64,000 nt of DNA from NCBI GenBank assembly GCA_038522945.1, contig JBCBJV010000007.1:62001-126000 (forward strand). The letters run 5' to 3'. The notes under the pieces are model-generated. The model searched no databases, was not told the DNA's origin, and worked only from the letters and a program-made list of their open reading frames with translations. The stretch comes from MED-G105 sp038522945. GTDB lineage: Bacteria > Pseudomonadota > Alphaproteobacteria > Caulobacterales > Parvularculaceae. Shown here in pieces: positions 42,301 to 51,477 of the stretch (position 1 is its first letter; each line of letters begins with the position of its first letter). The translations under genes were made by a program, and so were the position numbers.

Positions 42301-45300
42301 ATGAATATCGCCGAGGCCGCCATCAAAAATCCGCTGCTATGCGGGATAGTCATTCTAATTTCCCTGATCGGCGGATTTCTCGCTTACCAGAGCATGCCTC
42401 GCTTTGAGGACCCGGAATTCACGATCCGCCAAGCGAAAATCTTTACCGCCTACCCGGGCGCGAGCCCACGGGAAGTCGTCGATGAGGTAACCGAACCCCT
42501 GGAGTCGGCTCTTCAGACACTCGCTGAAGTGGAAACCGTAGAGTCGATCTCTTCCTCCGGACTATCGGAAATTACCGTTGAAATCCGATACTCCGCCTCC
42601 CCTACAAAGGAAGACCTAAAACTCATCTGGACCAAGGTCCGCAACAAGGTGAATGATGCACAGGCGAATTTGCCCCCCGGTGCTGGCCCAAGTGTGGTCA
42701 ATGATGATTTTGGTGACGTGTACGGCATTTATTTTCTTCTCACGGGGGCAGGTTACACACCTGCCGAGATCAACTCCTATGCGAAGACCTTGCGAAAGGA
42801 CCTCTTGAGCGTCGAGGACGTTTCAAAGATCAACATCACCGGCGATCGGCAGGAGGTCATCTATGTGGAGATCGCCCGCGAGCGTGCAGCGTCTCTTGGC
42901 GTTTCGGTGAACGAAATCTACGATACCCTCGCTCAGCAAAACACCATTACATCAGCAGGCGATCTGATCCTTGGCGACGAGCGGGTCATCATCGACCCGA
43001 CCGGCAAAATCACGTCGGTTGAGGCCATTGAGAGCTTGATTATCGGTGACAGCAATAGCGGCAGCGTCACCCGCCTTGGTGCCATTGCGAGTGTGACGCG
43101 CGGCTACGAAGAACCGGTCGAGCAATACATTCGGTTCGATGGGGAGTTCGCCATCGGAATGGGCATCTCTAATGTCTCCGGCGCCAATGTGGTCAAAATG
43201 GGCGAAGCGGTGTCCCAAAAACTTTCGGAAACTGAAAGCCTGCGCCCCAACGGCATTGAAGTGAACGAATACTACCATCAGGGCAAAGCGGTTGATGCGT
43301 CGATCCAAAGCTTTGGGTCAAACGTCGTGGCGGCTCTCGTGATCGTCTTTTTGACCCTACTGGTTTTTATGGGCTTCAGGTCCGGGCTGGTCATGGGGGC
43401 AACAGTACTCGTCACAATGGCGGCAACACTGCTGATAATGTGGCTCGGTGGGATTCCGATGCACCGTATTTCGCTCGGTGCCCTGATCATATCCCTTGGA
43501 ATGTTGGTGGATAATGGCGTCGTGATTACTGACGGGATTCTGGTCGGCGTGCAAAAGGGTAGAGACAAGCTGGAAACCGCCAAGCAAGTCGCCCGACAGA
43601 ACATGAAGCCCCTTCTAGGTGGTACGTTGGTCGGAATCATCGCCTTTGCGCCAATTGGTTTTGCGCCAGGCCAGACTGCAGAGTTTACAGGGGCGTTATT
43701 CTGGGTCGTGATGATTGCGTTGGCTTTGAGCTGGGCGTTTGCCTTCACAGTTACGCCATTATTTTGCTATTGGGCGTTTCCAAACCAGACCGCCGATGCA
43801 CAACAAAGCGCTAGTGCCGATGGCAGATTTATGTCCTCATACAAGAGCCTGATCCGCTGGGTTCTGACTCACAAGTCGATTTCCTTAAGCGCAGTTGTCG
43901 CTATCTTCGTTTTTGCAGTTTGGGGCTTTCAGTTCGTCAAGGTCGGTTTCTTTCCGGCCTCAACAACACCGCAAGTGGCTGTCGACTACTTTCTACCTGA
44001 AGGCACGGACATTGAACGCACCCGGGAAGATATGATCCGTCTGGAACGTTTTGCGCAGTCGCTAGACGGCGTGGATCACGTGCAAACGCTGATCGGCGGC
44101 AAGGCCTTGCGCTACATGCTCACGTATGATGCAGGATCGGATAGCTCCTCGATTGGGCAGCTCTTGCTGAAGACAACGGACTATCGCGAGAACGATCGCA
44201 TTATCGCTGAAATGCAAACCTATGCGGACCAAAACTTCCCTGATGGTCTTACGAAGGCATGGAAGTTTTTCCTCGGACCAGGTGGCGGCTCCAAGATCGA
44301 GGCCACGTTTTCCGGCGCAGATGCAGGTGTTCTGAGACGGCTTGCCAATGAGGCAAAGGCGATCATGGCCGCGGACGGCGGTGCGGTTCTTGTTAAAGAC
44401 GACTGGCGGCGACAGATACCGGTCGTGGAGCCGGTTTACTCGTCAAACAAGGGCGAGCGGGCGGGTGTCACACGCAAGCAATTGGCGGAGGCACTGGAGG
44501 AAAATCTCAGTGGCGTCCAGCGCGGCGTCTACCGGGATGGAGATGACCTAATCCCTATCGTTTCCCGGGCTCCGGCGGCCGAACGCATCAATCCCTGGGA
44601 CATGGCCTCATTACAGATCCTGAGCCCGACGAGCCCCACACCGATCCCCATGGCGCAAGTGATCGACGACGTCCACGTCGTTTGGCGCAATGGGAAAATC
44701 CTCCGTGAGGATCGTATTCTGACGATCAAGGCCCAGTCTGACCCAGCGCTTGGCGAACTGGCCGATGATGTTTTCAGCCGTGTCCGCCCGAAAATTGAAG
44801 CGATTGACCTCCCTGATGGTTATACGCTTGAGTGGGACGGTGAGTTCGGAAGCTCCTCCGAAGCGCAACAAAACCTGGCGACGACCATCCCGTTAGGGCT
44901 GCTTGCCATGATCCTGGTTATTGTCATCCTGTTTAACGCCTTACGCCAACCGTTAGCGATCTGGGCCGTGGTCCCGCTCGCCATTGTCGGGGTTACCTTT
45001 GGCCTCGTCGTCACTAGTACGCCATTCGAATTCATGGGGATCCTGGGGCTTCTGTCTCTCTCGGGATTGTTGATCCAGAACTCGCTCGTGCTAGTGGATT
45101 CAACCGACGAAATGATTGCCCAAGGCACACCGCGATTTGATGCCCTTGTTGAGTCTGCCGCCAGCCGCTTACGTCCGGTGACCATGGGTGCCTTTACAAC
45201 TGTGCTCGGGGTGCTTCCGCTTTACTTTGATGCGTTCTTCCGTTCCATGACGGTCGTGCTCGCCTTTGGCCTTAGTTTCGCAACGCTGATTACCCTGCTG

Positions 45301-45405
45301 GTGACACCGGCCATCTACGCCCTCTTGTTTGGTATCAAGAAGTCAGAGACCGCGGCCACGGGCACAGGCACCGTCTCCAATGTTGAGGCTTTGGCTGCAC
45401 AATGA
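42301..45405 (+). CDS. RND-family multidrug efflux pump, inner-membrane permease
   Basis: A 1034-residue proton-driven pump. The N-terminus has PLLCGIVILISLIGGFLA (first membrane helix) and YPGASPREVVDEVTEPLE in the porter domain. The helix-4 stretch ISLGMLVDNGVVITDGI holds the Asp of the proton relay, and the C-terminal half has the matching GLLIQNSLVLVDSTDE. The overall layout is two porter-domain halves and 12 helices. The sequence belongs to the AcrB/MdtF-like group; the substrate cannot be told. ATG at 42301 is used because the longer frame overlaps the adaptor gene. Its stop overlaps the start of the channel gene by 4 nt (ATGA). Confidence 0.93.
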   Translation: MNIAEAAIKNPLLCGIVILISLIGGFLAYQSMPRFEDPEFTIRQAKIFTAYPGASPREVVDEVTEPLESALQTLAEVETVESISSSGLSEITVEIRYSASPTKEDLKLIWTKVRNKVNDAQANLPPGAGPSVVNDDFGDVYGIYFLLTGAGYTPAEINSYAKTLRKDLLSVEDVSKINITGDRQEVIYVEIARERAASLGVSVNEIYDTLAQQNTITSAGDLILGDERVIIDPTGKITSVEAIESLIIGDSNSGSVTRLGAIASVTRGYEEPVEQYIRFDGEFAIGMGISNVSGANVVKMGEAVSQKLSETESLRPNGIEVNEYYHQGKAVDASIQSFGSNVVAALVIVFLTLLVFMGFRSGLVMGATVLVTMAATLLIMWLGGIPMHRISLGALIISLGMLVDNGVVITDGILVGVQKGRDKLETAKQVARQNMKPLLGGTLVGIIAFAPIGFAPGQTAEFTGALFWVVMIALALSWAFAFTVTPLFCYWAFPNQTADAQQSASADGRFMSSYKSLIRWVLTHKSISLSAVVAIFVFAVWGFQFVKVGFFPASTTPQVAVDYFLPEGTDIERTREDMIRLERFAQSLDGVDHVQTLIGGKALRYMLTYDAGSDSSSIGQLLLKTTDYRENDRIIAEMQTYADQNFPDGLTKAWKFFLGPGGGSKIEATFSGADAGVLRRLANEAKAIMAADGGAVLVKDDWRRQIPVVEPVYSSNKGERAGVTRKQLAEALEENLSGVQRGVYRDGDDLIPIVSRAPAAERINPWDMASLQILSPTSPTPIPMAQVIDDVHVVWRNGKILREDRILTIKAQSDPALGELADDVFSRVRPKIEAIDLPDGYTLEWDGEFGSSSEAQQNLATTIPLGLLAMILVIVILFNALRQPLAIWAVVPLAIVGVTFGLVVTSTPFEFMGILGLLSLSGLLIQNSLVLVDSTDEMIAQGTPRFDALVESAASRLRPVTMGAFTTVLGVLPLYFDAFFRSMTVVLAFGLSFATLITLLVTPAIYALLFGIKKSETAATGTGTVSNVEALAAQ

Positions 45406-46772
45406 AGAAGCTCCTGTTCAGCCTTGTTGGTCTCTTCGCAGGCGCCTGTACGTCGATCTCTGATCCTGACCAAGCCCGCGGGATCGCCGCGGACGCACCT
45501 CCAGCTGCCCCTGACGCCTGGCGCACCGCGTCGCCGGAAGAAGGCGCCGTTCAAATCGGCTGGATCGCGGCACTGGAAGACCCCGTCCTAGCGGATCTCG
45601 TTGGGGAAGCCATTCGAAACAATCGCGACCTTGCAGCAGCAGCGGCGGCAGTAGAGCAATCGCGGGCGCTCGCACGACAGGCCGGCGCTGCCATTGTTCC
45701 CGCTGTCGACGTTACCGGATCAGCCAGTCGCGGGGGCGTGGTTGAGTTCCCGAGCAGCGACTCATACAGCCTTGGCCTTCAACTTAATTGGGAGGCTGAC
45801 ATTTGGGGTCGGGTACGCGCCAACAAGCGGGCTGCCGCCTTTAATGCCTACTCGGCGGAAGTGGATTTCGTCTTCACGCAATACACAATTGCAGCGGCAG
45901 TTGCGCAAGCCTACTTCCTCGCCATTGAGGCCGGACTGCAACTCGACGTGGCAAACAAATCCCTCAACGCGCTGAAACAAACGGATGAAATCGTCAGTGC
46001 CCAACGAGAAATCGGTGTTGCAACCGGTCTTGATCTGGCGTTGTCTCGCCGGGACCTGGCAAATGCCCGAGATGCAGTGCTTGAAGCCGAGGGCGGACAG
46101 CGCCTTGCGCTCCGGGCATTGGAAGCCTTACTGGGCCGTTACCCGGGGGCAGATCTGAAAACCCGCACCACCTTGCCTGCAACGCCCGCCCCGCCGCCGC
46201 CGGGCACACCGGCGTCGCTCTTGGCCCGGCGCCCTGATCTTATCGCCGCTGAACGCAGCATAGCAGCCGCCTTCAATAGTGTCAGTGCAGCAAGGGCGGC
46301 AAGGCTTCCCACGATTAGTCTTGTCAGCACGATCAATGGTTCGTCTTCGGAGCTTTCCGATGTTCTGGACCCTGAGAATGTTGCCTGGCAGCTGGCCGGG
46401 AATTTGCTCGGACCCCTATTCGATGGTGGCCTTAGAAAAGCCACCGCTGATGAGGCAAGCGCCGTTCAGCTACAAGCCGTCAATGCCTATGCGCAAGCAG
46501 CGATCACCGCATTCCAGGAAGTCGAAGATAGCCTTGATCAAAACACTGTCCTGCGTAATCGACGCGAGGCGTTAAAAGATGCCGCAAAGGAAGCAAATCA
46601 CGCTTTTGAAATCGCACAAATTCAGTACGAAGAGGGCGAGAGTAACCTGCTTGATGTACTGACCATCCAGAGCACCGCCTTCGCCGCCGACAGCACCCTG
46701 GTCAGCGTGGAGCGTGCTCTTCTTGTGGAATGGATTAATCTCAATCTGGCATTGGGTGGAAGTTGGCAGTAG
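45402..46772 (+). CDS. Outer-membrane efflux channel (NodT/OprM-type lipoprotein)
   Basis: A 456-residue TolC-fold protein of the NodT family. It is a lipoprotein (LFAGAC, Cys at about residue 16). The family motifs include LGLQLNWEADIWGRVRANKRAA and the second repeat with NLLGPLFDGGLRKA. Two coiled-coil repeats of roughly 190 residues make the periplasmic tunnel. It completes the adaptor-pump-channel operon and would carry substrates across the outer membrane. Confidence 0.92.
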   Translation: MKKLLFSLVGLFAGACTSISDPDQARGIAADAPPAAPDAWRTASPEEGAVQIGWIAALEDPVLADLVGEAIRNNRDLAAAAAAVEQSRALARQAGAAIVPAVDVTGSASRGGVVEFPSSDSYSLGLQLNWEADIWGRVRANKRAAAFNAYSAEVDFVFTQYTIAAAVAQAYFLAIEAGLQLDVANKSLNALKQTDEIVSAQREIGVATGLDLALSRRDLANARDAVLEAEGGQRLALRALEALLGRYPGADLKTRTTLPATPAPPPPGTPASLLARRPDLIAAERSIAAAFNSVSAARAARLPTISLVSTINGSSSELSDVLDPENVAWQLAGNLLGPLFDGGLRKATADEASAVQLQAVNAYAQAAITAFQEVEDSLDQNTVLRNRREALKDAAKEANHAFEIAQIQYEEGESNLLDVLTIQSTAFAADSTLVSVERALLVEWINLNLALGGSWQ

Positions 46773-46806
46773 GCGCCAACCTCATTCCTACCGCGCCTGC
46801 AACGCA

Positions 46807-47838
46807 TTATCGACTGACGATATCGCCCGATTTCAAAAACGGAAGACACCCTGTCTCGTCAAGCAACTCGGTAAGCGTTGTATTGCTGGAAACTGTCGCA
46901 AGTTTTCTGCGGAGCTCATCGAGGGTCACCGCTTGATACTTAAATGTCTTTTGCTTGAAAAGCTGGCCGTTCATGGTGAGGCTCGTTTCCTTTTGCCCCT
47001 CATGAAAGGCATGATGGTTGGCTTCCATCCACGGCAAAAACCGTGTCGCCATCTCTTTTTCCAAAATTGGCTTAAGGGTAGGCACCAAGGTCTCAAGCGT
47101 CTCAAAGTCTCCGTCTACGGAAGGTGACTTCATCCGCTTGATGTAAGCAACCAGAGCCGGTGCGTGTGCCTCAATATAGGCGTTCGCCGTTGGGTCCGTC
47201 CAAGCCTGATAGAAATTGCACCAAAGCCCGAAATCGCCAAAACACGGACGCCCCCCTAGCAGATACGGGCGATCTTGAAAGTGCGCATCCAGCATGGTCG
47301 AAAGATCGATGAATGATTGCTTTAGCTGCGGGATATTCGTTTCGTTCCCGCCGGAATAAACCAGTCTCGGCACCATGCGACGCACGATCAACCGAGCGGC
47401 AATTGGCCTTGCTAATGGCGCCCACCATTGCCCTTCCAAAAGCTCTTTGGCGAGGCGCTTACCGGTAGCTTCTGCATCGGCCTTGTAAAACCAACGCTGG
47501 AAAAACATCAGCTTGTTACACCATTCATCGCCGAATTCTTCAAACAAACAAGAGAGAAACCATAGCGTTTCGTCGCTTGGCTGGATCGTTGGATCGGGAT
47601 ATTCCTTATCAAGACGTTCGATGATCGGTGTTGAATCCTGCATGGTTTCTCCGGAGGGAAAAAACAACAGCGGGATTAGCTGAACTTTCGCGTGCTCTTG
47701 AAATTCCTTCTCTACTTTGCGGGTGCGGCTGACCCAATCATAGGGGACATTCTTGAACTTCAGGAAAGACTCCACCTTCACCGTGTAAGGCGACGGATCG
47801 AGCCCCATCAATCGAAAGCGTGGCGCTACGTCTGACAT
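46807..47838 (-). CDS. Glutathione S-transferase-like protein
   Basis: A 343-residue protein with a thioredoxin-like N-terminal domain (RLMGLDPSPYTVKVESFLKFKNVPYDW, cis-Pro LIPLLFFPSG and QDSTPIIERLD) and a helical C-terminal domain (GGRPCFGDFGLWC). It is longer than a typical GST (about 200-230) because of a long insertion and C-terminal extension. The active-site Ser/Tyr position in SPYTVK is compatible with glutathione binding. The gene is independent and converges on the efflux operon with a 34-nt gap. The role is probably detoxification or thiol transfer; the substrate is unknown. Confidence 0.82.
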   Translation of the reverse strand: MSDVAPRFRLMGLDPSPYTVKVESFLKFKNVPYDWVSRTRKVEKEFQEHAKVQLIPLLFFPSGETMQDSTPIIERLDKEYPDPTIQPSDETLWFLSCLFEEFGDEWCNKLMFFQRWFYKADAEATGKRLAKELLEGQWWAPLARPIAARLIVRRMVPRLVYSGGNETNIPQLKQSFIDLSTMLDAHFQDRPYLLGGRPCFGDFGLWCNFYQAWTDPTANAYIEAHAPALVAYIKRMKSPSVDGDFETLETLVPTLKPILEKEMATRFLPWMEANHHAFHEGQKETSLTMNGQLFKQKTFKYQAVTLDELRRKLATVSSNTTLTELLDETGCLPFLKSGDIVSR

Positions 47839-47927
47839 GATATCCCCTTATGTAATTGAAGTGGTGCAGGAATGGCGGCCGTATTTGGTTTCTATACAAA
47901 TCCGAGACGGAAACATCTCGTAAGGCT

Positions 47928-48308
47928 TTATTGCGATCGCAACGCCTTCAATGAGGTCGTAAGCAAAACGCCAGCAGCAGCGAGTTCGACGATCGTGGGT
48001 AAAACAGCGGCAGTCACAAACTCACCACTAAGGATCGAGAGAGCGCGCGCGACGACCATCATGGCCTCAATCGCACCGACAGGAAGGAGTAAGACCGTAC
48101 GGTTCCGGGCAGCCGCATAAAGGCACACACCGCCCATGGCGAGGTAGTGGGCGCCAATCATTGCTCGAACAGACGCCGCCCCTTCGCCGCCGGTCAACGT
48201 CAGCCCGAGTTCCCCTGCCAACACTGCCGGTGCGAATAACCCCACAATGCCAATCAAGGTGAACACGCCACCCAAGATAAAAACAATGATTTTTATTGGG
48301 GCCGTCAT
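47928..48308 (-). CDS. DUF4345-like small membrane protein
   Basis: A 126-residue protein with about four membrane helices (IIVFILGGVFTLIGIVGLF, MIGAHYLAMGGVCLYAA, TVLLLPVGAIEAMMVVARAL, AVLPTIVELAAAGVLLTT). The layout resembles the DUF4345 family, which is of unknown function. ATG at 48308 is used because GAGG lies upstream and the longer frame (to 48485) begins with non-hydrophobic residues that do not look conserved. It diverges from the sulfatase gene. Confidence 0.65.
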   Translation of the reverse strand: MTAPIKIIVFILGGVFTLIGIVGLFAPAVLAGELGLTLTGGEGAASVRAMIGAHYLAMGGVCLYAAARNRTVLLLPVGAIEAMMVVARALSILSGEFVTAAVLPTIVELAAAGVLLTTSLKALRSQ

Positions 48309-48458
48309 CAATGCGTTTCCTCTATTCGGTATCCTTCTATTCGCAATTTTCAATCTCAACAAAGGAAATTTTGGATACCGATTTCTCTGTAGCGCTCTAT
48401 AATTCAGAATCGAGACGAGAGTCGCAAACGGTATGATCCTGTAATAAGGCTTGAAAAG

Positions 48459-50273
48459 ATGAACAGCTTCGCTAGATCGCTCCATAGAGGAACGCTTGGG
48501 GACTTAATAACCCGAACCAAGTTACAGGTCTTCATCGCTGGTCTTCTGACACTCGCGGCTTTACCTGCGTTCGCTGCTGCACCGCCCAACATCGTCATCA
48601 TCCTCGCCGACGACGCCGCCTTGATGGATTTTGGCACTTATGGCGGTGAAGCGAAAACGCCAAATATAGATGCGCTTGCAGCGACAGGCGCACTCTTTAC
48701 GCAGTACCGGGCGTCGCCTCTCTGTTCTCCAAGCCGTGCCATGCTTCTGACCGGTATGGACAATCATAGGACTGGCGTTGCAACAATACCCGAAGTTCTG
48801 CCTAAGGAGCATAAAGGTCAACCGGGTTATACCATGGCCTTAGAGCCCAATGTGCTGACAATGGCAGATAGGCTGCGCGCTTCGGGTTACCGAACCTTGA
48901 TGAGCGGTAAATGGCATATGGGCGAGGCGCCTGATGAAATGCCGCAAGCCCATGGGTTCGACCGGTCGTTTGCATTGGCCGCTTCAGGTGCGGACAATTG
49001 GGACGACAAATCCTACATGCCCTACTACAAAGACGCTCCCTGGTTTGAGGATGGGGTCGAGACAGAGCTTCCGGACGATTTTTACTCATCCCGCTTTATC
49101 GTCGACAAGATGATCGATTACCTAGAGGAAACCGACGTCAACAGGCCATTTTTTGCGTTCTTGCCCTTCCAGGCGATCCATATCCCTGTTCAGGCCCCTG
49201 AAGAATTCATTGCCAATTACAAAGGCCGGTACGATCGAGGATGGAATAATCTGCGAACAGAACGACACAAACGCGCACAGGAATTGGGGCTGATCCCCGA
49301 AAACGCTCCGCTCGCCCCAATGCCGAAGGGTTCGCGACGATGGGATGAACTGAGCCAAGACGAGCAAGCTGTATACGCTGCACGTATGGAAGTGAACGCG
49401 GCAATGCTCGAAGCGATGGACCACCACGTAGGAAGATTCATCGACTACCTGAAAGTACAAGGACAGTTCGATAACACTATATTTGTTGTGACCTCCGACA
49501 ATGGACCGGAAGACGCAAGAGGCGACAATAATGCCTTTCTTTCTGTCTGGCTTAAGCTGAACGGGTACGACATCGGTCTTGATGGGCTGGGCGGTCCCGG
49601 CAGTTGGGGCTTCATCGGACGAGAATGGGCAAGCGCTGCGGCATCACCCGGAGCCTTGTTCAAGTTCTATGCAGCCGAAGGGGGGGTCCGTGTACCACTC
49701 ATTATTTCCGGTCCAGGCATCGAAGCTTCCCGAATTCATTCACCAGCGATGGTCGCCGACGTAGCGCCAACCTTAATGGAGTGGGTGAACGCCGCTCCGG
49801 CCCCACACTCGGCAAAACCGATCACTGGCCGCAGCCTTATGCCGTTACTCAAGGGAGAAAGGGACAGCGTCTATGCACCGACCGATGTACGCGCCATTGA
49901 GGTTTCTGGAAACTCTGCACTTTACAAAGGTGATTACAAAATCACCCGGAGCATGCCGCCAATAGGCGACGGCAAATGGCGACTGTTTAATTTGAAACAG
50001 GATCCCGGCGAAACGAGAGATTTATCTCCGTCCCACCCGGATATACTCGCGGACTTGCTTTCAGAGTTTGAGACCTATTCGGCCGAGATGGGCGTGCTGG
50101 AGGTGCCAGTGGGGTACGATACGTTCAACGCCACGCTCCACAACTCGATTGCGAAGACCCTTGGGTATTATCCGTGGGCCCCATTAATTCTAATACTCAT
50201 TCTCGTGGTACTGATTTACGGGTTCTGGCATGCTTTGCGCATTATTAATGGTACAGGCCGAGGACGCGAATAG
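48459..50273 (+). CDS. Arylsulfatase-type sulfatase, membrane-anchored
   Basis: A 604-residue sulfatase. An N-terminal hydrophobic stretch (about residues 22-41, ending FAAAPP) looks like a signal peptide. The active-site motif SPLCSPSRAMLLTG carries the Cys converted to formylglycine (C-x-P-S-R). Metal-binding residues are visible in NIVIILADDAA and VTSDNGPE, with GKWHMG as the second signature. The C-terminus has a single hydrophobic helix (PLILILILVVLIYGFW, about 575-592) followed by basic residues, which would anchor it in the inner membrane and is unusual for a secreted sulfatase. It would remove sulfate esters from a polymer or small molecule; a formylglycine-generating enzyme is not in the window. 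Confidence 0.9.
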   Translation: MNSFARSLHRGTLGDLITRTKLQVFIAGLLTLAALPAFAAAPPNIVIILADDAALMDFGTYGGEAKTPNIDALAATGALFTQYRASPLCSPSRAMLLTGMDNHRTGVATIPEVLPKEHKGQPGYTMALEPNVLTMADRLRASGYRTLMSGKWHMGEAPDEMPQAHGFDRSFALAASGADNWDDKSYMPYYKDAPWFEDGVETELPDDFYSSRFIVDKMIDYLEETDVNRPFFAFLPFQAIHIPVQAPEEFIANYKGRYDRGWNNLRTERHKRAQELGLIPENAPLAPMPKGSRRWDELSQDEQAVYAARMEVNAAMLEAMDHHVGRFIDYLKVQGQFDNTIFVVTSDNGPEDARGDNNAFLSVWLKLNGYDIGLDGLGGPGSWGFIGREWASAAASPGALFKFYAAEGGVRVPLIISGPGIEASRIHSPAMVADVAPTLMEWVNAAPAPHSAKPITGRSLMPLLKGERDSVYAPTDVRAIEVSGNSALYKGDYKITRSMPPIGDGKWRLFNLKQDPGETRDLSPSHPDILADLLSEFETYSAEMGVLEVPVGYDTFNATLHNSIAKTLGYYPWAPLILILILVVLIYGFWHALRIINGTGRGRE

Positions 50274-50297
50274 AATTCCAAAGCACCGTCAGCGATT

Positions 50298-50315
50298 CCT
50301 CTAAATGCTTAGAGG
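50298..50315. terminator. Hairpin between convergent genes (candidate terminator)
   Basis: CCTCTAA (50298-50304) pairs perfectly with TTAGAGG (50309-50315) around a 4-nt loop, in the 60-nt gap between the sulfatase gene and the convergent isomerase-like gene. There is no T-run on either side, so it may be a weak or Rho-assisted terminator. Confidence 0.4.
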
Positions 50316-50333
50316 GGCCGGTACGGAAAATCC

Positions 50334-50975
50334 CTAGCGCTTAGGCACGCCGCTTTTATCAAGCCGCCAACGGAGCATTTCGATCCGGTCCTGTCCGAAG
50401 AATGGCTCGCCTTCATAGACCATTGTTGGCACGCCCCAATGACCGGCCACCTGCAATGCATCCTGGTTGGCTTCAATTTCCGGCATCGGATCATTTGCAG
50501 CGATTGCCACTTCCAATTCCGCGAGATCGAGCCCCGCTTTTGCCACTGCATTCGCCAGCTTATCTCCCTCATCCCAGCCGGGTTCCCCGCCCCAGATCAG
50601 GTGTGATACGTGATAGGCGAGGTCTATGCCTTTCCCGCGCCGCGCCGCTTCAATGCCTAAACCAGTTAGGCGGTAGATGTAGGGTTGCTCTTCTGCCACC
50701 TCAAACGTCTCAAGGTTTTGAACGATCGGGTCAGGTGAGGGGAAGCCGAAAGTCATTCCTAAAAATTCAGCACGCCGAGGAACATCCCTCAGAATGTACA
50801 AGACTTTGTTTCTGTCGCCGGTAAACAGCGTGTCTTTACTCCTCACTGCAATGGGGAGAACCGGCCTTAAATTCAATGTCACCTCATAGTCTTCACGTAA
50901 CCGAATGAGATCGGGCGTGACCAGATAGGAATAAGGGCTGCGGAAAGACCAAAAAACATCAATCATTGCGGACAT
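50334..50975 (-). CDS. 2-hydroxychromene-2-carboxylate isomerase-like (DsbA family)
   Basis: A 213-residue thioredoxin-fold protein of the DsbA/HCCA isomerase family. The N-terminus DVFWSFRSPYSYL has Ser in place of the CxxC, typical of the isomerase branch, and GVPTMVYEGEPFFGQDRIEML near the C-terminus is characteristic. Such proteins use glutathione to isomerise ring-cleavage products of naphthalene-like compounds; many homologues have other roles. ATG at 50975 has GAGGTG upstream. It is next to tRNA-Ser on the same strand. Confidence 0.85.
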   Translation of the reverse strand: MSAMIDVFWSFRSPYSYLVTPDLIRLREDYEVTLNLRPVLPIAVRSKDTLFTGDRNKVLYILRDVPRRAEFLGMTFGFPSPDPIVQNLETFEVAEEQPYIYRLTGLGIEAARRGKGIDLAYHVSHLIWGGEPGWDEGDKLANAVAKAGLDLAELEVAIAANDPMPEIEANQDALQVAGHWGVPTMVYEGEPFFGQDRIEMLRWRLDKSGVPKR

Positions 50976-51016
50976 GTTTCACCTCAAATCGCTTAAAACT
51001 TCGATTAGTTGAGATC

Positions 51017-51106
51017 TGGCGGAGAGAGGGGGATTCGAACCCCCGGAACACTTGCGTGCTCAACGGTTTTCGAGACCGCCCCGTTCAACCACTCCGGCAC
51101 CTCTCC
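51017..51106 (-). tRNA. tRNA-Ser (anticodon CGA)
   Basis: The minus-strand sequence begins GGAGAGGTGCCGGAGTGG and ends CTCTCTCCGCCA, with an encoded CCA. The anticodon loop CTCGAAA gives CGA, which reads UCG serine codons. The variable arm (TTGAGCACGCAAGTGTTCC) is long, as in class II serine tRNAs, and the sequence closely follows the known tRNA-Ser(CGA) pattern. Length 90 nt. Confidence 0.97.
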
Positions 51107-51477
51107 TCGAAGGATAGGGCCTGTAGCGGACCGACAATTCCAAAGCAAGCAGTGGGGGGCCTGAGGGCTTGGTAGAAACGAACGGACTTGTTTCGGGTTT
51201 CGGGCGGAAATTGGCCCAGAGAAATTGGCGGTGTCGCCTCCGCGATGGTTTCTCATGCTATTCCCCACATTGCATAGAGTGCGTCGGGACGCCAAAGGCA
51301 TAGATTGCGTCGGGACGCCAAAGGAATTGCATGGGCCCCTTCCGGATTGACACCAATGATTCCCCTTGACCAGAGCCCGTCTCCCCGTTATTTCCCGCCC
51401 TTCATAACAACCGGGCGACAGAAACCGGGGCTAAAAAGGACCTGTGCACGCAACAAGACGTGCCGAAGGAGTCGATT
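51107..51477. other. Intergenic region upstream of rplU
   Basis: No gene is visible in these 371 nt. The stretch holds a 26-bp tandem repeat at 51272-51323 and must contain the promoter and leader of the rplU-rpmA operon. In some bacteria the rplU leader carries an L21 autoregulatory structure; I cannot identify one here with confidence. Confidence 0.5.
51272..51323. repeat. 26-bp tandem repeat, two copies
   Basis: Two copies of a 26-bp unit, 51272-51297 and 51298-51323, differ at one base (GAGT versus GATT). Each unit contains GCGTCGGGACGC, which can fold as a small hairpin (GCGT/ACGC). It lies about 150 nt upstream of rplU, so it could be leader structure or simple duplication. Confidence 0.85.

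Noticed and set aside
51272..51323. CRISPR-like array
   Set aside because: Only two adjacent copies without spacers and no cas genes; it is a tandem duplication.
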